Shown here in pieces: positions 26,765 to 35,458 of a stretch of 64,000 nucleotides of DNA (position 1 is the stretch's first letter; each line of letters starts with the position of its first letter). The notes under the pieces were generated by a model. That model had not been told where the DNA came from, ran no database searches, and worked only from the letters and a program-made list of their open reading frames with translations. Origin of the DNA: Prevotella lacticifex (GTDB lineage: Bacteria; Bacteroidota; Bacteroidia; Bacteroidales; Bacteroidaceae). Made by a program: the position numbers and the translations under genes. The stretch spans positions 372,001-436,000 of the forward strand of contig NZ_BPTV01000001.1 of the NCBI RefSeq assembly GCF_019973375.1. Reading direction: 5' to 3'.

Positions 26765-27298
26765 ATGAAGATAGCAGTTTTTTGCTCGGCAAACAACAGC
26801 GTCGTTGACGAGTTTGCCAAGGAAGTCGATGACTTCGGCGCATGGATTGGCCGCGAAGGCCATACGCTCGTCTATGGCGGAGCGAACACCGGACTGATGG
26901 AGCGGCTCGCGAATAGTGCCCACGAGGCCGGTGCCATGGTCATAGGAGTTGTGCCGCAGATACTCGAAAAGGGTGGGAGAGCGTCCGAATTCATCGATGT
27001 TGAGATACCCTGCGACAACCTTTCCGACCGCAAGGACCTAATGTTGGCACAGTCGGATGCCGCTGTCGTGCTGCCGGGAGGCATCGGCACACTCGACGAA
27101 CTCTTCACCGTCGCCGCGAGCCGGACCATCGGCTATCATCAGAAACCGTTGGTAGTGTATAACATCCGTGGATTCTGGGACAGTCTCAGAGCCCTCCTCG
27201 ACGACCTCCAGCAGCGTGGAATGATACGCGGGAAATACACCGACTGCATAAAATTCGTGGGCAGTCTTGATGAACTCGCAGCGGCAATAGCTGATTGA
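26765..27298 (+). CDS. LOG family nucleotide phosphoribohydrolase
   Basis: 177 residues from ATG 26765 (MKIAVFCSANN). It has the family motifs GGANTGLME and PGGIGTLDELF, including the Arg/Glu catalytic block near SRTIGYHQKPLV. LOG proteins split nucleoside monophosphates such as cytokinin riboside phosphate into base and ribose 5-phosphate; many bacterial members act on AMP-like nucleotides. The natural substrate here is unknown. It lies 47 bp after dprA. Confidence 0.88.
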   Translation: MKIAVFCSANNSVVDEFAKEVDDFGAWIGREGHTLVYGGANTGLMERLANSAHEAGAMVIGVVPQILEKGGRASEFIDVEIPCDNLSDRKDLMLAQSDAAVVLPGGIGTLDELFTVAASRTIGYHQKPLVVYNIRGFWDSLRALLDDLQQRGMIRGKYTDCIKFVGSLDELAAAIAD

Positions 27299-27341
27299 TG
27301 CCTTTTTTCGAGGTTTTCTTTGTTTTGTCGTCGTTATTTAG

Positions 27342-27349
27342 TACTTTTG
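27342..27349 (+). promoter_or_regulatory. -7 box of the RND efflux operon
   Basis: TACTTTTG about 100 bp upstream of the adaptor gene, leaving a longer than usual leader. Confidence 0.5.
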
Positions 27350-27449
27350 CATGACAGCGGCCGGACACGGCTTCTTTTCCTGCGGTCGCTGTACAAAGGC
27401 TTTGCAACAGCATTGCGAGGATGTGAAAGTATTAGGATAGACATTAATC

Positions 27450-28535
27450 ATGGACAAATCAGTCATGAAATTCTTACAGTCATTTTTCTTAGCCATGGCG
27501 ACTATTGCAGTCTGTGGCTCTTGTGGAAACAAGTATCCTGACAAATCGAATGCACCGGTGAGGGTGAAGGTCATGGAGGTAGGCTCCGTTCAGGTGAACG
27601 GTGAGAGCGGCTTCTCCGGCACGGTGGAGGAGGAGAGCGGTGTCAGTCTCAGTTTCTCCGTGGCAGGCACTGTCCGCACTATGGATGTCGATGAAGGCCA
27701 GACCGTCGGCAAGGGCCAGCTCGTGGCTACCGTCGACGGTGTCGATCAGGCCGGTGCCAGGGCATCGGCGCACGCCGTGACCGGCGAGGCGCTGGCTGCA
27801 CTGAGAAAGGCGCAGGACGACTTCAACCGTGCTCGCAGTCTGCATGCACAAGGAGTAATCTCCGAATCGAAGTACGTCTCGGCGCAGACGGTGCTCGAGG
27901 CGGCGAGGGAAGCCGTCAACTCAGCGGCGGCATTGGAGGGTATATCCAATAAAGCTGCTGACGATACGAGGCTCACAGCGCCTTTCAGCGGATATGTGGC
28001 AGAGAAGAACGCCGAAGTGGGACAGAACGTTATACCTGGAATGATGGTCGTCAAACTCGTCCATATAGATAAGGTAAAGGTGAAAATCAGCGTGCCGGAA
28101 GAGGAAATCGACAAAATACGGAAAGGCGAGATGATGATGGTCAGATGTGACGCCATTGGTGGTGCCGACTTCTATGGCCGGGTTGTGGAGAAAGGTGTAG
28201 ACGCCGATCCCCTCAGCCGTTCTTACAGCGTGAAGTTGCTTGTCGATAATCCTGACCACAAGCTGCTGCCGGGAATGATATGTAATGTATATACAAGTTT
28301 CACACGCGGACAGATGAGCATCTTCGTTCCGGCCAATGTCGTTCAGCTCAATCCTGACAACAGAATGTTCGTATGGATAGTTAAGAACGGCAGGGCTACA
28401 AAACGGTTTATCGACTACGTAGCCGACACGTCGCAGGGAGTGCGAGTTGGTGGAGGACTGGAACCGGGCGACAAGCTTATTGTAGCAGGACAGCAGATGG
28501 TTAGCGAGAATACTCCTTGTCAAATAATTAAGTAG
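27450..28535 (+). CDS. RND efflux periplasmic adaptor (membrane fusion) lipoprotein
   Basis: 361 residues. A lipoprotein signal ends near CGSC (Cys22 or Cys25). The order is beta-barrel/lipoyl half (VDEGQTVGKGQLVATVDG), a short coiled-coil hairpin (about 105-155), the returning lipoyl half (TAPFSGYVAEKNAEVGQNV) and the barrel and membrane-proximal domains. It links an inner-membrane RND pump to an outer-membrane channel. It is 12 bp upstream of the pump gene. A second ATG at codon 6 is an equally plausible start. Confidence 0.92.
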   Translation: MDKSVMKFLQSFFLAMATIAVCGSCGNKYPDKSNAPVRVKVMEVGSVQVNGESGFSGTVEEESGVSLSFSVAGTVRTMDVDEGQTVGKGQLVATVDGVDQAGARASAHAVTGEALAALRKAQDDFNRARSLHAQGVISESKYVSAQTVLEAAREAVNSAAALEGISNKAADDTRLTAPFSGYVAEKNAEVGQNVIPGMMVVKLVHIDKVKVKISVPEEEIDKIRKGEMMMVRCDAIGGADFYGRVVEKGVDADPLSRSYSVKLLVDNPDHKLLPGMICNVYTSFTRGQMSIFVPANVVQLNPDNRMFVWIVKNGRATKRFIDYVADTSQGVRVGGGLEPGDKLIVAGQQMVSENTPCQIIK

Positions 28536-28547
28536 AGGACTGGAACC

Positions 28548-31500
28548 ATGAGAAAGAAAAGAAGACCTTTTCAGGAAATATGCCTCTACTACAGGCAGAT
28601 AGTCATATTGTTGGTGACGAGCCTTGTGGCTCTCGGCGTCTTCGGACTCGTGCACATCAACAAGAATGAGTTCCCTGACTATACCGTCCGCGAGGGCATT
28701 GTTGCCGCCGTCTATCCTGGTGCGACCTCGGAGGAAGTGGAGCAGCAGGTGACAAAACCGCTGGAGAACTATATCTTCACATACAAGGAGGTGCTGAAGG
28801 AAAAGACGGTGTCGTACTCGCGTGCCGGCATGAGCATCATAGTGGTGGAGCTCAACGAGGATCTTGAGGACAATGACGAGTTCTGGTCGAAGTTCAAGCA
28901 TGGCGTGCAGACTTTCAAAGCCTCCAATCTGCCGGCTGGGGTCATAGCGCTGAGAGTACAGGACGATTTCGGTGATGTAAGCTCTGAACTCATATCCTTG
29001 GAAAGTAAGGACAAGACCTACCGCGAACTTAACGACTATATGAAGACCGTTGAGGACTCGCTGCGAATGATTCCCAGCGTTGGAAAGATGAGTGTAGTGG
29101 GTATGCAGATGCCGCAGATAGCCATCTATCTCGACAACGACAAGCTGGCACATTACGGGGTGACCTACATGTCGATAGCGCAGGTGCTGGCTGGAAAAGG
29201 ATTTACGAGCAGCGGCGGACGTATAGGCGGCTCCGACTATAAGAGTCCGATATATGTCGACCAAAGCCTGAACAAGATTTACGATGTCGAGAATGCCGTC
29301 GTCTACAGCGACATGCGCGGAAATATCGTGCGGTTGAAGGACGTGGCTGACGTGAAATATGAGTATCCCGACCTCGACAAGTATGTTACCGTCAACGGCA
29401 CTAAGGCGCTGATGCTCTCGGTGACAAACAAAAAAGGAAAAGATATCTCCAAAATGGGTACGCAGGTCAACAATAAGCTCGCCAATATCGAAAGGGAACT
29501 GCCTAAGGATGTGAAGGTAAGCAAGATCACAGACCAGAAGCAGGTCGTCGACGATTCAATCTTTGACTTCCTGCGTGAGCTGCTCATAGCCATCGTCACC
29601 GTACTGCTCGTCGTTGTGCTCATCATGCCACGGCAGGTGGCCGCGGTGGCTGCGGCGACAATGCCGGTGACAATCTTTATCTCACTCGGACTGTTCTACG
29701 TCTTCGACCTCGAACTGAACACCGTTACGCTTGCGGCACTTATCATGACCCTCGGAATGATTGTCGACGATTCCATCGTTATCATCGACGGATATGTCAA
29801 TAATCTTGCGGCGGGAATGACACGATGGAAAAGTGCCGTTGAGGCCACCAACCATTTCCTGAAGAGTATTTTCTCGGCTACGCTGTGCATAAGTATCACG
29901 TTCTTCCCGTTCCTCATTACAATGACGGGAATCATGCACGACTTCCTGAAAATGTTTCCGTGGGCCATATCCATTGTGCTCTTCATCTCGATGATAATCG
30001 CCCAGACACTGTTGCCTATACTTATGTACTACTGCATCAGGAAACCGATAAAGACGGGAGTAACGGTTAACGGGCGGAAAGCATTCAACCTGCTCGACTA
30101 TATGCAGGCGTTCTACAACAAGGCCATCGAGAAGTGCTTCGAGCACTATCGCATAACTATCGGCACCGCTGTGGCTACGATCATTGCGGGCGCCATAATC
30201 TTTGTCCATCTGCCACAGAAACTGATGCCGGTGGCACAGCGCGACCAGTTCGCTGTCGAAGTTTTCATGCCAACGGGAACAACCGTGGCGGGAACGAACA
30301 AGGTCACCGACTCGCTCGAACATATGCTCCGACGGGATCCAAGAGTGGTGTCGGTGGCTAATTTCCATGGAATGTCGTCGCCGAGATTCCAGACAACGTA
30401 CGCTCCTCAGATACCCGGTGACAACTATGCGCAGTTTATCGTCAACACCAAGAGCATGGATGCCACCGAGGATATAGTCAAGGAGGCCAAGAAAAAATAT
30501 GAAAACTACTTCCCGGAGGGAGTTGTAAAGATAAAACATCTGTCGTACAGCAAGGAAGAGAATCCTATTGAGGTGAGGCTGACGGGAAATAACCTGGCCG
30601 ATATTACTGCCGCTGCCGACAGCGTAGTGGCGCGCCTGCGGCATGTCGACGGGCTGGAACTCGTGCGTACCGACTTCCGGGAGCCACTCGCCACAACGCG
30701 GGTGAAGGTCGACGACAATACCGTCAGCCGGCTCGGACTGACTAACGCCATCGTCCAGATGACCCTTCTGTCGCGCTATTCCACCGGATTGCCAGTGTGC
30801 CAGATGTGGGACGGCGACTACGGACCGCAGGCTGTGATAAAGTCCAAGCGCAGCAACAATGCCTCAATCACCGACTTACTCAACGAGCAGATACCTGTTC
30901 TCGGAGGAATAAAGACTGTTCCGCTGAGGGAAATAGCTACCGTGGAGAACAAAATGGAGTACGGACAGATCGTGCACCGCAACGGACTGAGAACCATATC
31001 GGTCATTGCAGAGGTCGACCAGAACAAGAATGTCGAGAAGCTTACCGGACAAATAATGAATATGGTGAATGGTATGAAATTGCCGCCGAAGGTGCAGGTG
31101 AGCTACGGAGGACAGTATGAGGTCGACCAGGAGCAGATGCCGAACATTATCGTGGCACTGATTATCGCCATCGGCATAATCTTCGTCGTACTGATATGGC
31201 ATTTCCGTGATGTGAGGGAGTCGCTGATAATGCTCGCCAGCCTGTCGCTCTGCGTCTTCGGAGCTGCCGCCGGCATCATTCTCACCGGCATCGATCTGAG
31301 TCTCACATGCGTCCTCGGATTCGTGTCGCTGATGGGAGTACTCGTCAGAAACGGCATCATCCTCTTTGACTACGCCCATGAACTGTACAATAAGGAGCAG
31401 ATGACAATGCGCGACTCCATTCTCGAGGCGGCAAAAGAACGTATGCGCCCGATATTCCTGACGTCGGCATGTGCCTCGATGGGCGTCGTTCCGATGCTGC

Positions 31501-31661
31501 TGGGTGGCAGCAGTCTGTGGATGCCAATGGCCGCAGTCATCTTCTGGGGAACGATTATTACGATGTTCTTCATACTCGCTGTAATGCCTGTCGCTTACTG
31601 GAGATTCATGCAAGACCCCGCAAAACGACTCGGAAACGAGGTGAGGATGATGAGCCGGTAG
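28548..31661 (+). CDS. RND-family efflux permease
   Basis: 1037 residues, the full length for the HAE/AcrB family. Twelve membrane helices are expected: one near 20-35, six around 335-535, and the second set from 850 on. The proton-relay aspartates are in GMIVDDSIVIIDGY (TM4), and the porter-domain duplication is evident (FPDYTVREGIV; MPVAQRDQFAVEVFMP). It exports drugs, detergents or lipid-like compounds by proton antiport. A TolC-like channel gene does not follow; a hairpin terminator comes 77 bp after the stop. Confidence 0.95.
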   Translation: MRKKRRPFQEICLYYRQIVILLVTSLVALGVFGLVHINKNEFPDYTVREGIVAAVYPGATSEEVEQQVTKPLENYIFTYKEVLKEKTVSYSRAGMSIIVVELNEDLEDNDEFWSKFKHGVQTFKASNLPAGVIALRVQDDFGDVSSELISLESKDKTYRELNDYMKTVEDSLRMIPSVGKMSVVGMQMPQIAIYLDNDKLAHYGVTYMSIAQVLAGKGFTSSGGRIGGSDYKSPIYVDQSLNKIYDVENAVVYSDMRGNIVRLKDVADVKYEYPDLDKYVTVNGTKALMLSVTNKKGKDISKMGTQVNNKLANIERELPKDVKVSKITDQKQVVDDSIFDFLRELLIAIVTVLLVVVLIMPRQVAAVAAATMPVTIFISLGLFYVFDLELNTVTLAALIMTLGMIVDDSIVIIDGYVNNLAAGMTRWKSAVEATNHFLKSIFSATLCISITFFPFLITMTGIMHDFLKMFPWAISIVLFISMIIAQTLLPILMYYCIRKPIKTGVTVNGRKAFNLLDYMQAFYNKAIEKCFEHYRITIGTAVATIIAGAIIFVHLPQKLMPVAQRDQFAVEVFMPTGTTVAGTNKVTDSLEHMLRRDPRVVSVANFHGMSSPRFQTTYAPQIPGDNYAQFIVNTKSMDATEDIVKEAKKKYENYFPEGVVKIKHLSYSKEENPIEVRLTGNNLADITAAADSVVARLRHVDGLELVRTDFREPLATTRVKVDDNTVSRLGLTNAIVQMTLLSRYSTGLPVCQMWDGDYGPQAVIKSKRSNNASITDLLNEQIPVLGGIKTVPLREIATVENKMEYGQIVHRNGLRTISVIAEVDQNKNVEKLTGQIMNMVNGMKLPPKVQVSYGGQYEVDQEQMPNIIVALIIAIGIIFVVLIWHFRDVRESLIMLASLSLCVFGAAAGIILTGIDLSLTCVLGFVSLMGVLVRNGIILFDYAHELYNKEQMTMRDSILEAAKERMRPIFLTSACASMGVVPMLLGGSSLWMPMAAVIFWGTIITMFFILAVMPVAYWRFMQDPAKRLGNEVRMMSR

Positions 31662-31737
31662 AACGGACAAACCTTAAATAATAGTCCCCCTTGATTCCGC
31701 AACTATTAGCGCCATTTATTATCAATACTTTTTATAA

Positions 31738-31773
31738 GTCTTTGAGGAACAATGAGTTCCTCAAAGACTTTTC
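31738..31773 (+). terminator. Terminator of the RND efflux operon
   Basis: GTCTTTGAGGAAC pairs perfectly with GTTCCTCAAAGAC around AATGA, followed by TTTT. Confidence 0.9.
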
Positions 31774-32156
31774 ACTTCCTGTATTTCCACTGACTTTTTA
31801 GTATCAAACCAAAAGAAGCGATTCTCAATGACGTACGAGTTGGTTGGCAATCCCTGACTGCGCTCGCTCAGACTGGGCTAATTGGGAATTCAGAATCTTC
31901 GAGCCTGTAGCCGACAAATTGATTTGAGAAGTTCCACTTGCAACATTCACATACTATAGTGATGAATGCTTTACTTTCATTGGCGCTAACATCACCACAC
32001 AGATTGCTTTCTTCTACTTTTACCTTAGTTCTTTTTTGTTTTTAGTTTATTAATGTCCCAATTCAATAATGAGCAACATGCATGAATGTTGTCAATACCA
32101 AAATATATGGTTCTTCATTGTATGATGTTTCATTTGGTTTAAACCGAAAAATATAG
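31774..32156. other. AT-rich intergenic stretch without recognised gene
   Basis: No frame longer than a few dozen codons looks genuine, and I see no RNA gene. A small hairpin with arms GCAACAT and ATGTTGT lies near 32074. It may be decayed sequence. Confidence 0.45.
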
Positions 32157-32164
32157 TATCTTTG
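32157..32164 (+). promoter_or_regulatory. -7 box of ruvB
   Basis: TATCTTTG, 28 bp before the ruvB start codon. Confidence 0.65.
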
Positions 32165-32191
32165 CACGTCATAAGAAAGTAAAGGATATAT

Positions 32192-33223
32192 ATGCCAGAC
32201 GATTTTAATATAAGAGACGAGCACGTCAGCGCCGCCGAGAAAGAGTTTGAGAAAGCCCTGCGCCCTCTCAAATTCGACGATTTCAGCGGACAGAAGAACG
32301 TTGTCGACAACCTCCGCGTGTTCGTAGAGGCCGCCAAATACCGTGGCGAACCCCTCGACCATACGCTCCTTCACGGTCCTCCCGGACTGGGAAAGACCAC
32401 ACTGAGCAATATCATTGCCAATGAGCTTGGGGTGGGATTCAAGATTACCAGCGGTCCGGTGCTCGACAAGCCCGGTGACCTCGCCGGCATTCTTACGTCG
32501 CTCGAGCCCCACGATGTGCTCTTTATCGATGAGATTCACCGTCTGAGTCCCGTCGTCGAGGAGTACCTCTATTCGGCCATGGAGGACTATCGCATCGACA
32601 TAATGATAGACAAGGGACCGTCGGCGCGGTCTATCCAGATCGACCTTAACCCCTTCACGCTCATCGGAGCCACCACGCGCAGCGGACTGCTCACGGCCCC
32701 TCTGCGCGCTCGTTTCGGCATCAACCTCCACCTGGAGTACTATGATCCCGAAACCCTCCAGCAGATTATACGCCGCTCGGCGCGCCTGCTGAAGGTGCCC
32801 ATCGACGACGATGCCGCTGTGGAGATATCGAAACGCAGCCGCGGAACGCCCCGAATAGCCAACTCGCTGTTGCGCCGTGTGCGCGACTTTGCGCAGGTAA
32901 AGGGCAACGGACGCATCACGAGCGAGATAACGAAGATGGCTCTCCAGGCTCTGAATATCGACCAGTACGGACTCGATGAAACCGACAATAAGATTCTCCT
33001 GACCATCATCGACAAGTTCCGCGGGGGTCCCGTGGGAGTGTCGACGATAGCTACGGCCATCGGCGAGGATGCCGGAACCGTCGAGGAGGTGTACGAGCCG
33101 TTCCTCATCATGGAGGGATTCATCAAGCGCACACCGCGCGGCCGCATGGCCACACCGCTCGCTTACGAGCATCTCGGCCGCAATCCGTATAAGGGAAACG
33201 TCATGGAGCCGACGCTGTTCTGA
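32192..33223 (+). CDS. ruvB: Holliday junction branch migration helicase RuvB
   Basis: 343 residues. Walker [10 protein letters not shown] is at 62-70, Walker B VLFIDEIH at about 110, the sensor GATTRSGLL and arginine-finger region LRARFG follow, and the C-terminal winged helix ends with [17 protein letters not shown]. RuvB hexamers drive branch migration with RuvA during recombinational repair. RuvA is not adjacent, which is common in Bacteroidales. Three 66-bp repeats start four bases after its stop codon. Confidence 0.97.
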   Translation: MPDDFNIRDEHVSAAEKEFEKALRPLKFDDFSGQKNVVDNLRVFVEAAKYRGEPLDHTLLHGPPGLGKTTLSNIIANELGVGFKITSGPVLDKPGDLAGILTSLEPHDVLFIDEIHRLSPVVEEYLYSAMEDYRIDIMIDKGPSARSIQIDLNPFTLIGATTRSGLLTAPLRARFGINLHLEYYDPETLQQIIRRSARLLKVPIDDDAAVEISKRSRGTPRIANSLLRRVRDFAQVKGNGRITSEITKMALQALNIDQYGLDETDNKILLTIIDKFRGGPVGVSTIATAIGEDAGTVEEVYEPFLIMEGFIKRTPRGRMATPLAYEHLGRNPYKGNVMEPTLF

Positions 33224-33226
33224 GCC

Positions 33227-33412
33227 TCCCGACTGCGACAAATCGATGAAATCGCGGAAAAGAAGCATCTTTGGGCTGCGTCCCTTGGCGCTTCCCCACT
33301 GCGACAAATCGATGAATTCGCGCAAAAGAAGCATCGGTAAGCCACGTATTTTTGGTTTCCCCGACTGCGACAAACCGATGAAATCGCAGAAAATAAGCGT
33401 TATTGAACCAAT
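33227..33412 (+). repeat. Three 66-bp tandem repeats between ruvB and coaD
   Basis: CGATGAAATCG starts at 33244, 33310 (one change) and 33376, exactly 66 bp apart. Around it a core of about 40 bp recurs: CCSACTGCGACAAATCGATG, then AAATCGCGGAAAAGAAGC; the remaining 25 bp differ between units. The related motif with the same 66-bp spacing recurs at 61.0 kb. Confidence 0.85.
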
Positions 33413-33433
33413 TCAGTTCAGAACATCTCAGTT

Positions 33434-33928
33434 ATGAAGAATAATGAAATGACAAATAACGACCAGCACCACAGCACACCGGCACCTGCTGGGCGCTGTG
33501 GCGTTTTCACTGGTACCTTCGATCCGTTCACCGTCGGCCACGACTCGATAGTGCGCCGGGCGCTCCCCCTTTTCGACCGTCTCGTCATCGCCGTAGCCAT
33601 GAGTAAGCTGAAGAATACGGAGGAAGAGATATCCCAGCGTGTCGATGAAATCGAGAAAATCTACAAGGATGAGCCGCGTGTGGAGGTCATAGCCTACAGC
33701 GATCTCACCATCGATATGGCCAAACGCGTCGGTGCCCGGTTCATCGTTCGTGGTGTCCGGTCGGTGAAGGACTATGAGTACGAGCGCGAGCAAGCCGAGT
33801 TCAACCGTAAGTTCGGGGGCCTTGAGACCGTCCTTCTCTTTGCCGAGCCGGGTCTGGAGAGTGTCAGCAGCACCCTTGTCCGTGAGCTCCGCTACTTCGG
33901 CCGCGACATCGACGAGTTCCTGCCGTAG
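33434..33928 (+). CDS. coaD: Phosphopantetheine adenylyltransferase
   Basis: 164 residues with the nucleotidyltransferase motif TGTFDPFTVGH at 26-36 and the later block GLESVSSTLVRE that replaces the usual YxxxSSSxxRE pattern. Conserved RFIVRGVRSVKDYEYE is the family signature. It makes dephospho-CoA from 4'-phosphopantetheine. An N-terminal extension of about 20 polar residues precedes the domain; ATG at codon 6 would shorten it only slightly, so true translation could begin later. The gene lies after the 66-bp repeats. Confidence 0.93.
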   Translation: MKNNEMTNNDQHHSTPAPAGRCGVFTGTFDPFTVGHDSIVRRALPLFDRLVIAVAMSKLKNTEEEISQRVDEIEKIYKDEPRVEVIAYSDLTIDMAKRVGARFIVRGVRSVKDYEYEREQAEFNRKFGGLETVLLFAEPGLESVSSTLVRELRYFGRDIDEFLP

Positions 33929-33964
33929 GCCGCAGGTGGTGCCGCCGGGCCTTACGATAAGTTT

Positions 33965-34150
33965 ATTCTTATTGCTGTTATTTGGGAAAAATCCTTACAC
34001 GGTTTCAATACATACCGTTTGGGATTGCAAAACGGCCTGTTTTAGCTTGCGAAACGGGCCGTTTTAGAGGCTGAAACGGCCCGTTTTAGAACGCCAAATG
34101 GCATGTTTCTGTAAGGTGTTGAATATCAATAGATTATAAGGATGGAAAGA
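33965..34150 (+). repeat. 22-bp dyad element, copy 3
   Basis: AAACGG/AAATGG units start at 34030, 34052, 34074 and 34096, with a degenerate unit at 34008. The left flank reads CCTTACAC and the right flank AACGCCAAATGGCATGT then GTTGAATATCA, as in other copies. It lies between the convergent coaD and HNH genes. Confidence 0.85.
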
Positions 34151-34234
34151 ACTGACCGTAATTCTGAATTGTCTTTACAAAAGAGAAGGAGGAAGATGGA
34201 TTGATTAGCCTGTCAAATGGAGGAGGAAAATTAT

Positions 34235-34475
34235 TCCTATAGCAGCCTATAGGAATTGTAGGGAGCTATAGGAATTGATAGGAGGCTATAGGAATTGATA
34301 GGAGGCGCTATAGGAGTTGATAGGGGGCTATATGAATTGATAGGGCCCTATAGAAATCTATAGCGGCTATAGCATCTATAGGAATTGATAGGGAGCCATA
34401 GGAAATGATAGGCATCAATAGGAATTTATAGGGCTCTATAGACCTCTATAGCGGCTATAGCATCTATGGAAAATT
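34235..34475. repeat. 20-bp tandem array rich in CTATAG
   Basis: About eleven copies of a unit like GGCTATAGGAATTGATAGGA with substitutions and one or two indels. CTATAG/CTATAR palindromes recur in most units, and CGGCTATAGCATCTA appears twice, near 34366 and 34453, so a larger block was duplicated. No frame through it looks coding. Confidence 0.85.
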
Positions 34476-34522
34476 ATGAAGAGCTGCTGCCGCGGGCCGC
34501 AGGGCGGGGGAGCAGAGTGCTC

Positions 34523-34559
34523 CTCAGCCCCATCAGAACGACCTCAGCCAGGCTTTGAA
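34523..34559 (+). repeat. 37-bp direct repeat, left copy, flanking the HNH gene
   Basis: This 37-bp segment (CTCAGCCCCATCAGAACGAC, then CTCAGCCAGGCTTTGAA) is identical to 35422-35458, which is the last eight codons, stop and 10 bp downstream of the esterase gene. The original esterase terminator-like hairpin (GGAGCA/TGCTCC at about 34509-34522) lies beside this left copy. Confidence 0.85.
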
Positions 34560-34675
34560 AAGCCAAATAATTATATTTTATTCGGTTTTTCAGCCCAATC
34601 GGACGGCCACAAGGGCCGCCCCTGCAAGTGGATTATAAGTTATTCCACGAAATAATAAATATTATTGTAGCTGCT

Positions 34676-35299
34676 TTATTTCTGTGTTGGCTCAGTTGTT
34701 TTGCTAAAACATTCTGGAAATATTTCCTCCGGTTGCGGATAATGGATAGGAATAAAACGCCAATTGAACGGAAGTTCCAGTAAGTCCATCTCTTCGGCAT
34801 GCTTGTCCATTAGTCCATTCTCCTTGCTGTATTGGTATATATTCTTCATATAATGTATAAGTATGTTCAATGGTGGCCAATGCTTTTGAACCTTGGAATA
34901 CCATTCGAACAAATCCATGTTACCTTTTGAAGAATTGCATGTCTTGCAGACCATGATTATGTTGTCCATGTCATTGTTGCCCCCTTTATTGCGTGGAAAG
35001 ACATGATCGATGGTCAACTTGCTTGGCGGCATCTCTTTGCCGCAATACCAGCAGAAGTTGTTTTCCTTAATCTTAGCCACGTTCAGTTGCATTAGGTCAT
35101 GGATATTCCATCTCCCTTCTTTGTATGCTTTGTACGCCTTGGCTCGTATCATGTAACACTTCTTGTCGTATTTCGGAGTGTTCGAGCCCAATGCATAGCA
35201 GAGCATTTGCAGGTTTGCGTAAGCATAATACAGCAATTCGCCGAAGTTGTTGTATTTGGCACGTTTGGTGGAACTTTTCTTATTATCAGTCATTTCCAT
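34676..35299 (-). CDS. HNH endonuclease family protein, inserted cassette
   Basis: 207 residues. The HNH domain (about 80-125) is complete: CWYCG and CKTCN zinc cysteine pairs, LTIDHVFPRNKGG with the catalytic His, and NIIMVC. Flanking regions are helical and unrecognised; the N-terminus is Lys-rich. The gene is clearly AT-richer than its neighbours and sits with its leader between two identical 37-bp copies of the neighbouring esterase 3' end. It could be a homing-type or solitary defence nuclease. Two ATGs (codons 1 and 3) are possible starts. Confidence 0.85.
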   Translation of the reverse strand: MEMTDNKKSSTKRAKYNNFGELLYYAYANLQMLCYALGSNTPKYDKKCYMIRAKAYKAYKEGRWNIHDLMQLNVAKIKENNFCWYCGKEMPPSKLTIDHVFPRNKGGNNDMDNIIMVCKTCNSSKGNMDLFEWYSKVQKHWPPLNILIHYMKNIYQYSKENGLMDKHAEEMDLLELPFNWRFIPIHYPQPEEIFPECFSKTTEPTQK

Positions 35300-35421
35300 T
35301 TGTTTTTGGCTTTTTTTACCTCATTTTATCCCCATAGCGGCTGTTTCCATTTCGAATGTAAGGTAATTCCTTAATTTAGAAGTTTAGATTTTTTCATCGC
35401 GCGCATAAAAGGAAATAGTTT

Positions 35422-35458
35422 CTCAGCCCCATCAGAACGACCTCAGCCAGGCTTTGAA
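35422..35458 (+). repeat. 37-bp direct repeat, right copy
   Basis: Identical to 34523-34559; here it is the true 3' end of the esterase gene. The pair brackets an 862-bp insert holding the HNH gene. Confidence 0.85.

Noticed and set aside
27921-29264. Open frame of 447 codons opposite the RND operon
   Set aside because: It spans the gap between two clear genes on the other strand and has no family features.
33643-33653. CGATGAAATCG inside coaD as a further repeat unit
   Set aside because: It encodes the VDEIEK part of CoaD and is not at a 66-bp multiple from the array; taken as chance.
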